A stretch of DNA of 64,000 nt from NCBI GenBank assembly GCA_030704225.1, contig CP131915.1, positions 3,162,001-3,226,000 of the forward strand. The letters are read 5' to 3'. The translations under genes were made by a program, and so were the position numbers. This stretch comes from Kosakonia sp. H02 (GTDB lineage Bacteria > Pseudomonadota > Gammaproteobacteria > Enterobacterales > Enterobacteriaceae). Below are positions 1 through 7,538 of this stretch, one piece after another; the stretch's first letter is position 1; the number at the start of each line of letters is the position of its first letter. A model generated the notes under the pieces. The model was not told the DNA's origin. It ran no database searches and saw only the letters and a program-made list of their open reading frames with translations.

Positions 1-1709
1 GACGCCTGTACAACCGGTAGCGGCAACTTTTCCGCCTGCCAGTGGTCAAGATACGGTAAATCTCGCGCCAGCCGCTGCTGCTCACGCGCCACCAGCGCAC
101 GCCCGGCGTCGGTCAGGGGTAACAGCGCCATGGCGGTGAAACAGCCGCTGCTGGCCTCGCGATGGCTACCCAGGCGCACCAGCCTGAAACCGCAGCGCTG
201 CCAGAAGCGCCATAACACCCGCGTATAGCCAAAGCTGACCGAAAGATAATCGCAGTCAGCATGTTGTGCCTGGGCGATAAGCGCACTGCCAATGCCTTCG
301 CGCTGGCAATGGGGATGCACGGCGATACGGCTGATGCGCCGCCCTCTAAGGGTCGCCGCAAGTGGGCTGCCGCCGTGCGCGGCCAGCGATTGCGCCACCA
401 GGTTACCGCGCGGGCGACGAAAACCCGCCCACACCGCCTGGCTCAGCGCCGGGGCTAACCCCCCCTCTTCCACCAGCCAGAGCGCAGCCACCGCCGTTTG
501 CCCTTTACTCGCCAGCCAGAAATGCTGGCCTGGCGCATCCATCATGCGGCGTAAATCGAGCGGCGAGGTGCGATAGTGGGCGCTCGCCAGCAGGCGATAA
601 AGCGCCGCAGGTAGCGCCGGGGTTTCCTGCCAGGTTCGGGGTTTCAGGGGCTGCATCAAAAGCTCGCCGGTTGGAAAATCGCTGGCGGCGGCATCATCGA
701 GCAATAACAGCTCCGCAATAGCCTTCTCCAGCGGGCAGCCTTTAGCCCAGCGCAATGGTGTATTTAAGGTGCGGTGGCTCAAATCGGGAAAACCCGCGCA
801 GAACTTCAGCAAAAACCCCTGTCCGGTGCCTTCGTAACCCTGCACGGTAGTGGTTAATAACACATGGCTGAAGGCGGCGGCCAGGGTATGCAGCAGCGGG
901 CCGGGAATGGCGGCGGCCTCATCGACAATCAACCAGCCGGGTTGCGCGCCCTGCTCGCTAATCTGTGCCGCCAGCGCATCCGGGGCAATAAAGGTAAAGC
1001 GATCGCCCGCGTACGCTTTCAGTACATCGGTGGCGGCGCGTGTCGGGGCAGTGACCACGGCAGGCGCCGCAAGCTGCGCGAGATGCATCCCGGCGAGCGC
1101 CGATTTTCCGCGCCCGCGCGGTGCCGTCACCACCATCACGCCAGGCGGCATAATGCGCAGTTGCGCGAGGATTTCAGCCTGCTCGCGTTCTGGCGCGCCG
1201 GTGGCGGCATGCCAGCGAGATCGCGGGGCAAAATCAGCAATAAGTAGCGGCTTTTCTTCGCGCCAGACAAGGGTGTCGGCATCCGTCAGCACAGTGCGAC
1301 AGAAATGTTCAACAAAAACGGGGGTTGGGATTGGCTCGGCGGTGTCACTCCAGCGGCAGCTATCCGCATCCGGCTGTTGCGGCCACGCCGGGAGCGGCGG
1401 CGTCAGTAATACCAGCCAGCTTCCGGCTTTTAGCGTACCGCCGAGAGCGGCAAACGCCGCCACGTCAAAACCTGCGCGCGCATCAAACACCGCATGGCTG
1501 AATTCGCGCCCCAGCAGCGTGGTCAGGGCGCGCGGCGAACTGTGCAGCGGCCAGTCGTTCTGAGCACCGACCCATAACCAGTCGCCGGGAAGCGTATCGC
1601 GAAGCAGAGTGGCCTGCGTTTCGCACCACTCTGGCGTGCCGGAAACCACCAACAGGCGACGGATCCCTTCCTGCGCCATCTGCGCGCTCAGTTTAAGTAA
1701 CGGTTGCAT
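1..1709 (-). CDS. tmcA: tRNA(Met) cytidine acetyltransferase TmcA (3' end cut by window edge)
   Basis: Makes N4-acetylcytidine at the wobble position of elongator tRNA-Met, using acetyl-CoA and ATP. An open frame runs from an ATG at 1709 (first residues MQPLLKLSAQMAQEG) to the left edge without a stop, giving about 569 residues of a protein usually near 670. The helicase-like ATPase domain shows a Walker A (PRGRGKSALAG, coded near 1090-1125). The GNAT domain follows (REGIGSALIAQAQ, near 250-305). The C-terminal tail is missing only because the window ends. The start lies 9 nt after the ypfJ stop, so the two are probably co-transcribed. Confidence is high from domain order and synteny with ypfJ-purC. 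Confidence 0.95.
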   Translation of the reverse strand, partial: MQPLLKLSAQMAQEGIRRLLVVSGTPEWCETQATLLRDTLPGDWLWVGAQNDWPLHSSPRALTTLLGREFSHAVFDARAGFDVAAFAALGGTLKAGSWLVLLTPPLPAWPQQPDADSCRWSDTAEPIPTPVFVEHFCRTVLTDADTLVWREEKPLLIADFAPRSRWHAATGAPEREQAEILAQLRIMPPGVMVVTAPRGRGKSALAGMHLAQLAAPAVVTAPTRAATDVLKAYAGDRFTFIAPDALAAQISEQGAQPGWLIVDEAAAIPGPLLHTLAAAFSHVLLTTTVQGYEGTGQGFLLKFCAGFPDLSHRTLNTPLRWAKGCPLEKAIAELLLLDDAAASDFPTGELLMQPLKPRTWQETPALPAALYRLLASAHYRTSPLDLRRMMDAPGQHFWLASKGQTAVAALWLVEEGGLAPALSQAVWAGFRRPRGNLVAQSLAAHGGSPLAATLRGRRISRIAVHPHCQREGIGSALIAQAQHADCDYLSVSFGYTRVLWRFWQRCGFRLVRLGSHREASSGCFTAMALLPLTDAGRALVAREQQRLARDLPYLDHWQAEKLPLPVVQA

Positions 1710-1718
1710 GTTCGCGGC

Positions 1719-2585
1719 TTACAGACGCCCGCTAAAGGTATCGCACTGCGCCGGGTTGCCGCTGTCCATTCCGCGTTTAAACCAGCTATAGCGCTGCGCC
1801 GATGTGCCGTGGGTAAAGCTGTCCGGGATCACGCGCCCCTGGCTGCGCTGCTGCAAACGGTCATCGCCGATGGCCTGCGCCGCATTCAGCGCCTCTTCCA
1901 GATCGCCCTCTTCCAGCACGCCCTGCTGCTCCATGCTGTGGCCCCAGACGCCCGCGTAGCAATCCGCCTGCAATTCAAGGCGAACAGAGAGTTCGTTAAC
2001 CTGTTTTTCGCTGGCGTTCTGCTGTAACTGCCGGACTTTCGCCTCGGTGCCGAGCAGTTTTTGTACGTGGTGCCCCACTTCATGGGCAATGACGTAGCCC
2101 TGGGCAAAATCGCCCCCGGCGCCGAGCTTGTTTTTCATCTCGTCGTAGAAAGAGAGATCGATATAGACCTTGCTGTCCGCCGGGCAGTAAAACGGCCCCA
2201 TGATCGACTGCCCCATGCCGCAGCCGGTATTGAAATGATTACGGTAGAGCACCAGTTTGGGTTGCTGGTATTGCCGCCCCATCTGCTGGAATAGCTGCGC
2301 CCAGGTATCTTCGGTGGAAGCAAAAATCACGCTGGAGAAGCGTGCAGCTTCGTCATCCTGCGGGCTGATGGTCGCTTGTTGTGAAGTGGGTGCGCTGACG
2401 GGTTGCCCGGTCAACAGGCCGGTCAGATCAACGCCGTAATAACTTGCCACCACCACAATGACCAGCAGCACCAGGCCACCTTTCCCGCGCGGCAGGCGGA
2501 AACCCGACCCACCCATCGATGGCCCACCCGACTCATTGCGCCGGTCTTCTACATTGTTACTTTCTCGTCGCCCTTGCCAGCGCAT
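1719..2585 (-). CDS. ypfJ: Putative neutral zinc metallopeptidase YpfJ
   Basis: A 288-residue protein of the YpfJ/zinc_peptidase family. A charged N-terminus is followed by one membrane segment (about residues 36-52, GGLVLLVIVVVASYYGV), so the large C-terminal domain probably faces the periplasm. The zinc site HEVGHHVQ lies near residue 170, with a downstream LELQADCYAG segment that can supply the third ligand. The substrate is unknown. The ATG at 2585 follows a strong GGGAGG site. It sits between purC and tmcA, as in E. coli. The family is clear; a physiological role is not established. Confidence 0.9.
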   Translation of the reverse strand: MRWQGRRESNNVEDRRNESGGPSMGGSGFRLPRGKGGLVLLVIVVVASYYGVDLTGLLTGQPVSAPTSQQATISPQDDEAARFSSVIFASTEDTWAQLFQQMGRQYQQPKLVLYRNHFNTGCGMGQSIMGPFYCPADSKVYIDLSFYDEMKNKLGAGGDFAQGYVIAHEVGHHVQKLLGTEAKVRQLQQNASEKQVNELSVRLELQADCYAGVWGHSMEQQGVLEEGDLEEALNAAQAIGDDRLQQRSQGRVIPDSFTHGTSAQRYSWFKRGMDSGNPAQCDTFSGRL

Positions 2586-2674
2586 AACGCCTCCCTATGC
2601 CAATGATGGACTCTGTGTATATATGATCGTAGGCGGTTAAGGAAGGATTACCACAGGAAAAAAGGTGCAAAAAT

Positions 2675-2698
2675 CCAGAGGATGCGTCCATCCTCTGG
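2675..2698 (-). terminator. Intrinsic terminator after purC
   Basis: A perfect 10-bp inverted repeat (2675-2684 with 2689-2698, 4-nt loop) lies 22 nt beyond the purC stop. On the minus strand the stem is followed by ATTTTTGC, as expected of a rho-independent terminator. Confidence 0.8.
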
Positions 2699-2719
2699 TT
2701 GGCAGGCGGCGCTGGAGAG

Positions 2720-3433
2720 TTAGTCTAACTTCACGCCCAGGCGGTGCGCGACGGCTTCATAGGCTTCAATCAGGCCGCCGAGGCTCTGGCGGAAACGGTC
2801 TTTGTCCATTTTATCCAGCGTCTCTTTGTCCCACAGGCGGCTGCCGTCCGGCGAGAATTCATCGCCCAGTACCACTTCACCGTTAAACAGGCCGAACTCG
2901 AGTTTGAAGTCGACCAGGATCAGACCGGCATCATCAAACAGTTTTTTCAGCACATCGTTGGCTTTGTAGGTCAGCTCTTTCATGCGCGCCAGGTTCTCTT
3001 TGTTGACCCAGCCGAAAGTTTCGCAGTAGGACTCGTTGACCATCGGATCGTGCATGGCGTCGTTTTTCAGGAACATATCGAACAGCGGCGGATTGAGTTC
3101 AATACCTTCTTCAATGCCCAGACGTTTAACCAGCGAGCCTGCCGCACGGTTACGGATCACACACTCGACCGGCACCATCTCCAGTTTTTTCACCAGGCAT
3201 TCGGTGTCAGAAAGCAGCGCTTCCATCTGGGTCGGGATGCCCGCTTCTTCCAGTTTGCTCATAATGAAATGGTTGAATTTGTTGTTCACCATGCCCTTAC
3301 GGTCGAACTGTTCAATGCGCGCGCCGTCCCCTGCTGACGTATCGTTACGGAATTCGAGCACCAACAGGTCCGGGTTTTCCGTACTGTAGACGGTCTTCGC
3401 TTTGCCGCGATACAACTCAGCTTGCTTTTGCAT
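2720..3433 (-). CDS. purC: Phosphoribosylaminoimidazole-succinocarboxamide synthase
   Basis: SAICAR synthetase joins CAIR and aspartate with ATP hydrolysis in de novo purine synthesis, in the cytosol. The 237 residues start MQKQAELYRGKAKTVY and carry the family signatures VKRLGIEEG and LVDFKLEFG, with the usual single-domain bacterial length. It is monocistronic here: a PurR operator lies about 50 nt upstream (3483-3498) and a strong terminator follows. Repression by PurR with hypoxanthine or guanine is inferred from that box. Confidence 0.97.
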   Translation of the reverse strand: MQKQAELYRGKAKTVYSTENPDLLVLEFRNDTSAGDGARIEQFDRKGMVNNKFNHFIMSKLEEAGIPTQMEALLSDTECLVKKLEMVPVECVIRNRAAGSLVKRLGIEEGIELNPPLFDMFLKNDAMHDPMVNESYCETFGWVNKENLARMKELTYKANDVLKKLFDDAGLILVDFKLEFGLFNGEVVLGDEFSPDGSRLWDKETLDKMDKDRFRQSLGGLIEAYEAVAHRLGVKLD

Positions 3434-3482
3434 TTTCTTACTCCAGGTATGATTACAAGGCTAATTTCACTATCTTACGGCG

Positions 3483-3498
3483 ACGCACACGTTTGCGT
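3483..3498 (-). promoter_or_regulatory. PurR operator of purC
   Basis: ACGCACACGTTTGCGT differs at one position from the palindromic PUR-box consensus ACGCAAACGTTTGCGT. It lies about 50 bp upstream of the purC ATG, where it would overlap the core promoter. Confidence 0.85.
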
Positions 3499-3507
3499 CA
3501 CCCTAAT

Positions 3508-3536
3508 AAAAAAAGGCCGGAAGCGTTCCGGCCCTG
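3508..3536 (-). terminator. Intrinsic terminator after bamC
   Basis: GGCCGGAA-gcg-TTCCGGCC (3515-3533) is a perfect 8-bp stem followed on the minus strand by a run of seven T. It ends the dapA-bamC transcript just before the purC promoter. Confidence 0.88.
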
Positions 3537-3540
3537 AGAT

Positions 3541-4575
3541 TTATCGGTTAAACGCTGCCTGGAAAGCGGCGACTAACGCGTCGTTCTGCGATTGCGTCAG
3601 CGTATGCCCTTTCGGATCGATAAACTGGAGGCTGCTGCGGTTATCTAAATCACCAACCTGCAATTTATAGTCACCGGAAGCCAGACCCGGATCGCGCGCG
3701 CCCAGTTCCTGCCAGTTGCTGTCAGAGAGCGGCTTGTAGGTCACAGCCATGCTGCCGGTGGAGCGGGTGCTGTCGGTCACTTTCATGCCCACTTTTTCCA
3801 GCACTGTCGGCAGACGCTGCCACACCACGTTAAACGGACCGCGAACCACCAGCATCGGCAGACCGGTATCATCCGCGCCGCTTTGCACGTCCAGCGTCGA
3901 CACGCTGCGGTTTTCTGCGGCGTTCTGCGCGTCGGTCGCGGTTTTATCCAGACCGGCAGAGATAACGTTCAACATTTCGGTGCTGTAGCGCTGCAATGAA
4001 GCGGTATCGGCAACCGGTTTGCCCGCTTGTTCCAGATTGATCAGCTTAACGACGACCGCCTGCTGATAACCCTGCGGTTTCACCGAGATTTGATAACGAC
4101 CGCGGTACTGCTCGTCTTCATCCAGGCGGTTCCAGTCAACCCAATCGGTCGTCAGGGTTTGCGCGGCATCGTCACGTTTGTCGATGCTGTAATTTTTGCC
4201 CTGAAGGATGCTCACCACCTGCGGCCAGAGCGTATTGTTACGCCCATTTTCCACCATCAGCGTGGCGGTATCGCCGGTGAACTGGGTACGCGCACCGGTG
4301 ACCAGCGCCAGCGGCTGTGCCGGTGGGCGGATATCCAGCGCTTTGCCAACGGCACCGCTGCCATTGGCGACAGGGATGTTGTAATCACCGTTCTGTACCG
4401 GCAGGATAAGCCCGGCGGGTGCATGAAGTTCAGCAAGCGGAGCGGCATCCAGATAGGATTCGTCACCGCTAACCTGACGCTTGTAACGTGAATCGGAATT
4501 ACAGGCGGCGAGCAACATCACAAGTGAAACACCCGCTACCTTCGCCAGGCGCGACTTCTGTACTGAGTAAGCCAT
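3541..4575 (-). CDS. bamC: Outer membrane assembly lipoprotein BamC
   Basis: Lipoprotein partner of the BamABCDE machine, which inserts beta-barrel proteins into the outer membrane. The 344-residue product begins MAYSVQKSRLAKVAGVSLV with a lipobox LLAAC (acylated Cys about residue 25). It is followed by the conserved unstructured segment SDSRYKRQVSGDESYL, which in E. coli lies along BamD, and then two helix-grip domains. I chose the ATG at 4575 over the TTG directly before it. It follows dapA by 16 nt on the same strand, the usual dapA-bamC operon, and ends at a strong terminator. Confidence 0.95.
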   Translation of the reverse strand: MAYSVQKSRLAKVAGVSLVMLLAACNSDSRYKRQVSGDESYLDAAPLAELHAPAGLILPVQNGDYNIPVANGSGAVGKALDIRPPAQPLALVTGARTQFTGDTATLMVENGRNNTLWPQVVSILQGKNYSIDKRDDAAQTLTTDWVDWNRLDEDEQYRGRYQISVKPQGYQQAVVVKLINLEQAGKPVADTASLQRYSTEMLNVISAGLDKTATDAQNAAENRSVSTLDVQSGADDTGLPMLVVRGPFNVVWQRLPTVLEKVGMKVTDSTRSTGSMAVTYKPLSDSNWQELGARDPGLASGDYKLQVGDLDNRSSLQFIDPKGHTLTQSQNDALVAAFQAAFNR

Positions 4576-4591
4576 CAAATCTCCCTAAACT

Positions 4592-5470
4592 TTACAGCAG
4601 ACCGGCATGCTTAAGCGCCGCACGAACCACCTCACGACCGTGGTCGGTTATCGGTGTCATCGGCAAACGCAGCGTATCGGTTGCCACAAGCCCCAACTCC
4701 TTACATGCCCATTTGACCGGGATCGGATTGGGTTCGACAAATAGTTTGTTGTGTAACGGCATCAGACGCTGGTTGATCACGCGAGCTTCGGCATAATGCC
4801 CATCGGCCGCCAGTTTGCACATATCAGCCATATCGCGCGCCGCCACGTTAGTGGTAACGGAAATCACACCGTGACCGCCGAGCTGCATGAAATCCATTGC
4901 AGTGGCATCGTCGCCGCTCAGCAGGATAAAGTCGTCTGAAACCAGCTCTTTGATCTGATGAACACGACTTAAGTTCCCGGTCGCTTCTTTAATACCGACA
5001 ATATTTTTAATTTTCGCCAGACGACCCACGGTTTCCGGCAGCATATCGCAGCCGGTACGCGACGGCACATTATACAGAATTTGCGGCAGGTCAGTATGTT
5101 CGGCGATGGCTCTAAAGTGTTGGAACAACCCTTCCTGCGTCGGACGGTTGTAATACGGGATAACGGTCAGACAGCCAACGATACCGCTGTTGTTGAAACG
5201 CTGGGTCAGGCTGATGGCTTCTGCGGTGGCATTGGCACCCGTTCCGGCAATAACAGGAATGCGCCCGTCAGCCAGTTCAACCGTCAACTCCACCACCTCG
5301 GCATGTTCGTCGTGGCTAAGGGTTGCGGATTCACCGGTAGTCCCTACCGAAACAATCGCCGACGTTCCATTGGCGACGTGATAATCAATCAGTTTCTTCA
5401 GGCTTGACCGGCAGACTTTACCTTGCGAATCCATCGGTGTAATAAGCGCGACAATACTTCCCGTGAACAT
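4592..5470 (-). CDS. dapA: 4-hydroxy-tetrahydrodipicolinate synthase
   Basis: Condenses pyruvate with aspartate semialdehyde in the first committed step of lysine and diaminopimelate synthesis. The 292 residues start MFTGSIVALITPMD. They show the substrate motif GTTGESATL, the Tyr of YNVPSRTG and the Schiff-base Lys in GIKEATGN (about residue 161). The ATG at 5470 gives the family N-terminus; an in-frame extension upstream is not conserved. It is divergent from gcvR across a 145-bp spacer that must hold both promoters, and lies upstream of bamC in one operon. The encoded enzyme type is normally feedback-inhibited by lysine. Confidence 0.97.
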   Translation of the reverse strand: MFTGSIVALITPMDSQGKVCRSSLKKLIDYHVANGTSAIVSVGTTGESATLSHDEHAEVVELTVELADGRIPVIAGTGANATAEAISLTQRFNNSGIVGCLTVIPYYNRPTQEGLFQHFRAIAEHTDLPQILYNVPSRTGCDMLPETVGRLAKIKNIVGIKEATGNLSRVHQIKELVSDDFILLSGDDATAMDFMQLGGHGVISVTTNVAARDMADMCKLAADGHYAEARVINQRLMPLHNKLFVEPNPIPVKWACKELGLVATDTLRLPMTPITDHGREVVRAALKHAGLL

Positions 5471-5615
5471 GGGCCATCCTCTGTGCAAACAAGATTCTCA
5501 ATGGTACGTGCGGTGCTGTAAGAAAAGCAAGAGACCTGACGGCCTGTGGCGGTTGTATGCCGGTTTTTTTTATGCTTTCCTTATGATTACCTCACGTTTG
5601 ACAGGAAGCACAGGT

Positions 5616-6185
5616 TTGACAACCTCATCACAACACTTTTTGGTTATCACTGCGCTGGGGGCCGACCGGCCTGGCATTGTGAACGCGATCACACGCCATG
5701 TCAGTAGCTGCGACTGTAATATCGAAGACAGTCGCCTGGCTATGCTGGGAGAAGAGTTCACGTTTATCATGCTGCTTTCCGGGTCCTGGAACGCCATTAC
5801 GCTGATTGAATCCACGCTGCCACTGAAAGGTGCCGAGCTGGATTTGTTGATTGTGATGAAGCGCACCGATGCCCGACCACGTCCTGATATGCCCGCCACC
5901 GTTTGGGTGCAGGTTGAGGTCCCCGACTCACCGCATTTAATTGAACGCTTTACGGCACTATTTGACGCTCACCAGATGAATATCGCCGAGTTAGTGTCCC
6001 GCACGCAGCCTGCCAGCGCCTCTGACGTCCCGCAATTGTTTATCCAGATAACGGCGCACAGCCCCGCCTCGCAGGACGCGTCAAATATTGAGCAGGCGTT
6101 TCGGGCACTCTGTACAGAATTGAATGCGCAAGGCAGTATAAACGTCGTCAACTATTCTCAGCATGATGAACAGGATGGAGTTTAA
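5616..6185 (+). CDS. gcvR: Glycine cleavage system transcriptional repressor GcvR
   Basis: GcvR binds GcvA and blocks activation of the gcvTHP operon when glycine is low. It carries no DNA-binding domain. The 189-residue protein consists of two ACT domains (first near FLVITALGADRPGIVNAI, second from about residue 95). I place the start at the TTG at 5616 (L/M-TTSSQHF), preceded by AGGA at good spacing, because this matches the usual 190-residue length. An in-frame ATG at 5583 would add 11 residues. It is followed 3 nt later by bcp, so the two are likely co-transcribed. Confidence 0.92.
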   Translation: MTTSSQHFLVITALGADRPGIVNAITRHVSSCDCNIEDSRLAMLGEEFTFIMLLSGSWNAITLIESTLPLKGAELDLLIVMKRTDARPRPDMPATVWVQVEVPDSPHLIERFTALFDAHQMNIAELVSRTQPASASDVPQLFIQITAHSPASQDASNIEQAFRALCTELNAQGSINVVNYSQHDEQDGV

Positions 6186-6188
6186 GTA

Positions 6189-6659
6189 ATGAATCCACTG
6201 AAAGCCGGTGATATCGCACCGAAATTTAGCTTGCCCGATCAAGACGGTGAACAAGTAAATTTGGCCGACTTCCAGGGACAGCGTGTTCTGGTCTATTTCT
6301 ACCCGAAAGCCATGACACCGGGTTGTACCGTTCAGGCCTGCGGCCTGCGCGATAACATGGATGAGTTAAAGAAAGCAGGCGTGGAAGTTCTCGGTATCAG
6401 CACTGACAAACCCGAAAAACTCTCCCGTTTTGCCGAAAAAGAGCTCCTCAACTTTACCCTGCTGTCCGATGAAAACCACGAAGTCTGCGAGCAGTTTGGC
6501 GTCTGGGGTGAAAAGTCCTTTATGGGCAAAACCTACGACGGCATCCATCGCATAAGCTTCCTGGTGGATGCCGATGGCAAAGTCGAACATGTGTTTGATG
6601 ATTTCAAAACCAGCAACCACCACGACATCGTGGTTAACTGGCTGAAAGCGAACGCCTGA
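6189..6659 (+). CDS. bcp: Thioredoxin-dependent thiol peroxidase (bacterioferritin comigratory protein)
   Basis: Atypical 2-Cys peroxiredoxin that reduces H2O2 and organic peroxides using thioredoxin. The 156 residues carry the signature YPKAMTPGCTVQACGLRD: Cys46 is the peroxidatic residue and Cys51, five residues on, the resolving Cys of the alpha-2 helix subtype. The start is ATG with a GGAG site inside the end of gcvR, 3 nt after its stop. A short GC hairpin (6663-6682) follows the stop but lacks a clear T tract. Confidence 0.95.
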   Translation: MNPLKAGDIAPKFSLPDQDGEQVNLADFQGQRVLVYFYPKAMTPGCTVQACGLRDNMDELKKAGVEVLGISTDKPEKLSRFAEKELLNFTLLSDENHEVCEQFGVWGEKSFMGKTYDGIHRISFLVDADGKVEHVFDDFKTSNHHDIVVNWLKANA

Positions 6660-6917
6660 TTCGCCCTCCATCTTCTGAGGGCAGCCCGTCCGGGTTCGCC
6701 CTTTGCTTCCGCCTGCGTTATTTGATCTCCATCACACTTTCTCCCACACGCTCGACACTTGTGCCGACGGGCTATTTTTCACACGCCTATAAACATCACT
6801 TTTGTTCACCCCATTTTTCACCATCAATTCAACCTATTGAAATTTAACGCTTACTAAAATTGGCACACCTTGTGCTTAGGCAGGCCCAACGTTTTGCCTT
6901 TAGATCAAGGAGCCGTC
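6660..6917 (+). promoter_or_regulatory. Intergenic control region of the hyf operon
   Basis: This 258-bp gap separates bcp from hyfA. It holds the sigma-54 promoter at 6860-6877. Upstream is an AT-rich stretch with two copies of TTCACC (near 6803 and 6818) that could be part of an enhancer for HyfR or FhlA. The activator site is not proven from sequence alone. Confidence 0.55.
6860..6877 (+). promoter_or_regulatory. Sigma-54 (-24/-12) promoter of hyfA
   Basis: TTGGCACACCTTGTGCTT has the invariant GG-N10-GC spacing and the TGGCAC -24 element of RpoN promoters. The GC doublet is at 6874-6875, so transcription should begin near 6886, about 32 nt before the hyfA ATG. This matches the sigma-54 activator encoded by hyfR at the end of the operon. 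Confidence 0.88.
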
Positions 6918-7538
6918 ATGAACCGCTTTGTGATTGCCGATCCCGAGTGGTGTATAGGATGCAATACCTGTCTTGCTGCCTGTTCGGACGTACATAAAAC
7001 CCAGGGGTTGCAACATCATCCCCGGCTTACGCTTGTGCGCACGCCGAACAAAACCGCGCCGATCCTGTGCCGTCACTGCGACGACGCGCCCTGCAAGCAA
7101 GTTTGCCCGGTCAATGCCATTTCTTTTCAGGAAGATACGGTATATCTCAACGAAACCCTGTGCATTGGCTGCAAGCTGTGCGGGCTGGTGTGCCCGTTTG
7201 GCGCCATTACTCCGTCCGGCAGTCGGCCGCTGAATATTCCCGCCCGCTACGAACACTTTATCCCGGAAGAGCAACTGCGCGATGTGCCCGGCAGCGCGCC
7301 CGGCGATCACCCATTTTTACGCTGGAACGCCGGGGTGCAGGCCATCGCGGTGAAATGCGATCTCTGCCACTTCCTGCCAGAAGGCCCTTCCTGCGTGCGG
7401 GCGTGCCCGACCAATGCGCTGCACCTGGTCACCGACGCGGCAATGCATAAACAGTTAAAAGCCCGCCGCGAACTGGCGGCGCTCAGTTCAACGGAGATGA
7501 CCTTCCCGTCCGTTTCACCTTCGCCGGAGCAACGCTAA
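6918..7538 (+). CDS. hyfA: Hydrogenase-4 electron-transfer ferredoxin subunit HyfA
   Basis: Polyferredoxin of the hydrogenase-4 complex, thought to pass electrons between formate dehydrogenase H and the hydrogenase arm. The 206 residues hold four 4Fe-4S-type cysteine clusters: CIGCNTCLAAC, CRHCDDAPCKQVC, CIGCKLCGLVC and CDLCHFLPEGPSCVRAC. The true start is the ATG at 6918 (MNRFVIADPEW) after AAGGAG, just downstream of the sigma-54 promoter; a longer in-frame extension would run into that promoter. The stop overlaps the hyfB start (TAATG), which indicates translational coupling. Confidence 0.95.
   Translation: MNRFVIADPEWCIGCNTCLAACSDVHKTQGLQHHPRLTLVRTPNKTAPILCRHCDDAPCKQVCPVNAISFQEDTVYLNETLCIGCKLCGLVCPFGAITPSGSRPLNIPARYEHFIPEEQLRDVPGSAPGDHPFLRWNAGVQAIAVKCDLCHFLPEGPSCVRACPTNALHLVTDAAMHKQLKARRELAALSSTEMTFPSVSPSPEQR

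Noticed and set aside
6663..6682. Hairpin after bcp as a rho-independent terminator
   Set aside because: The 6-bp stem is present, but no T tract follows on the plus strand.
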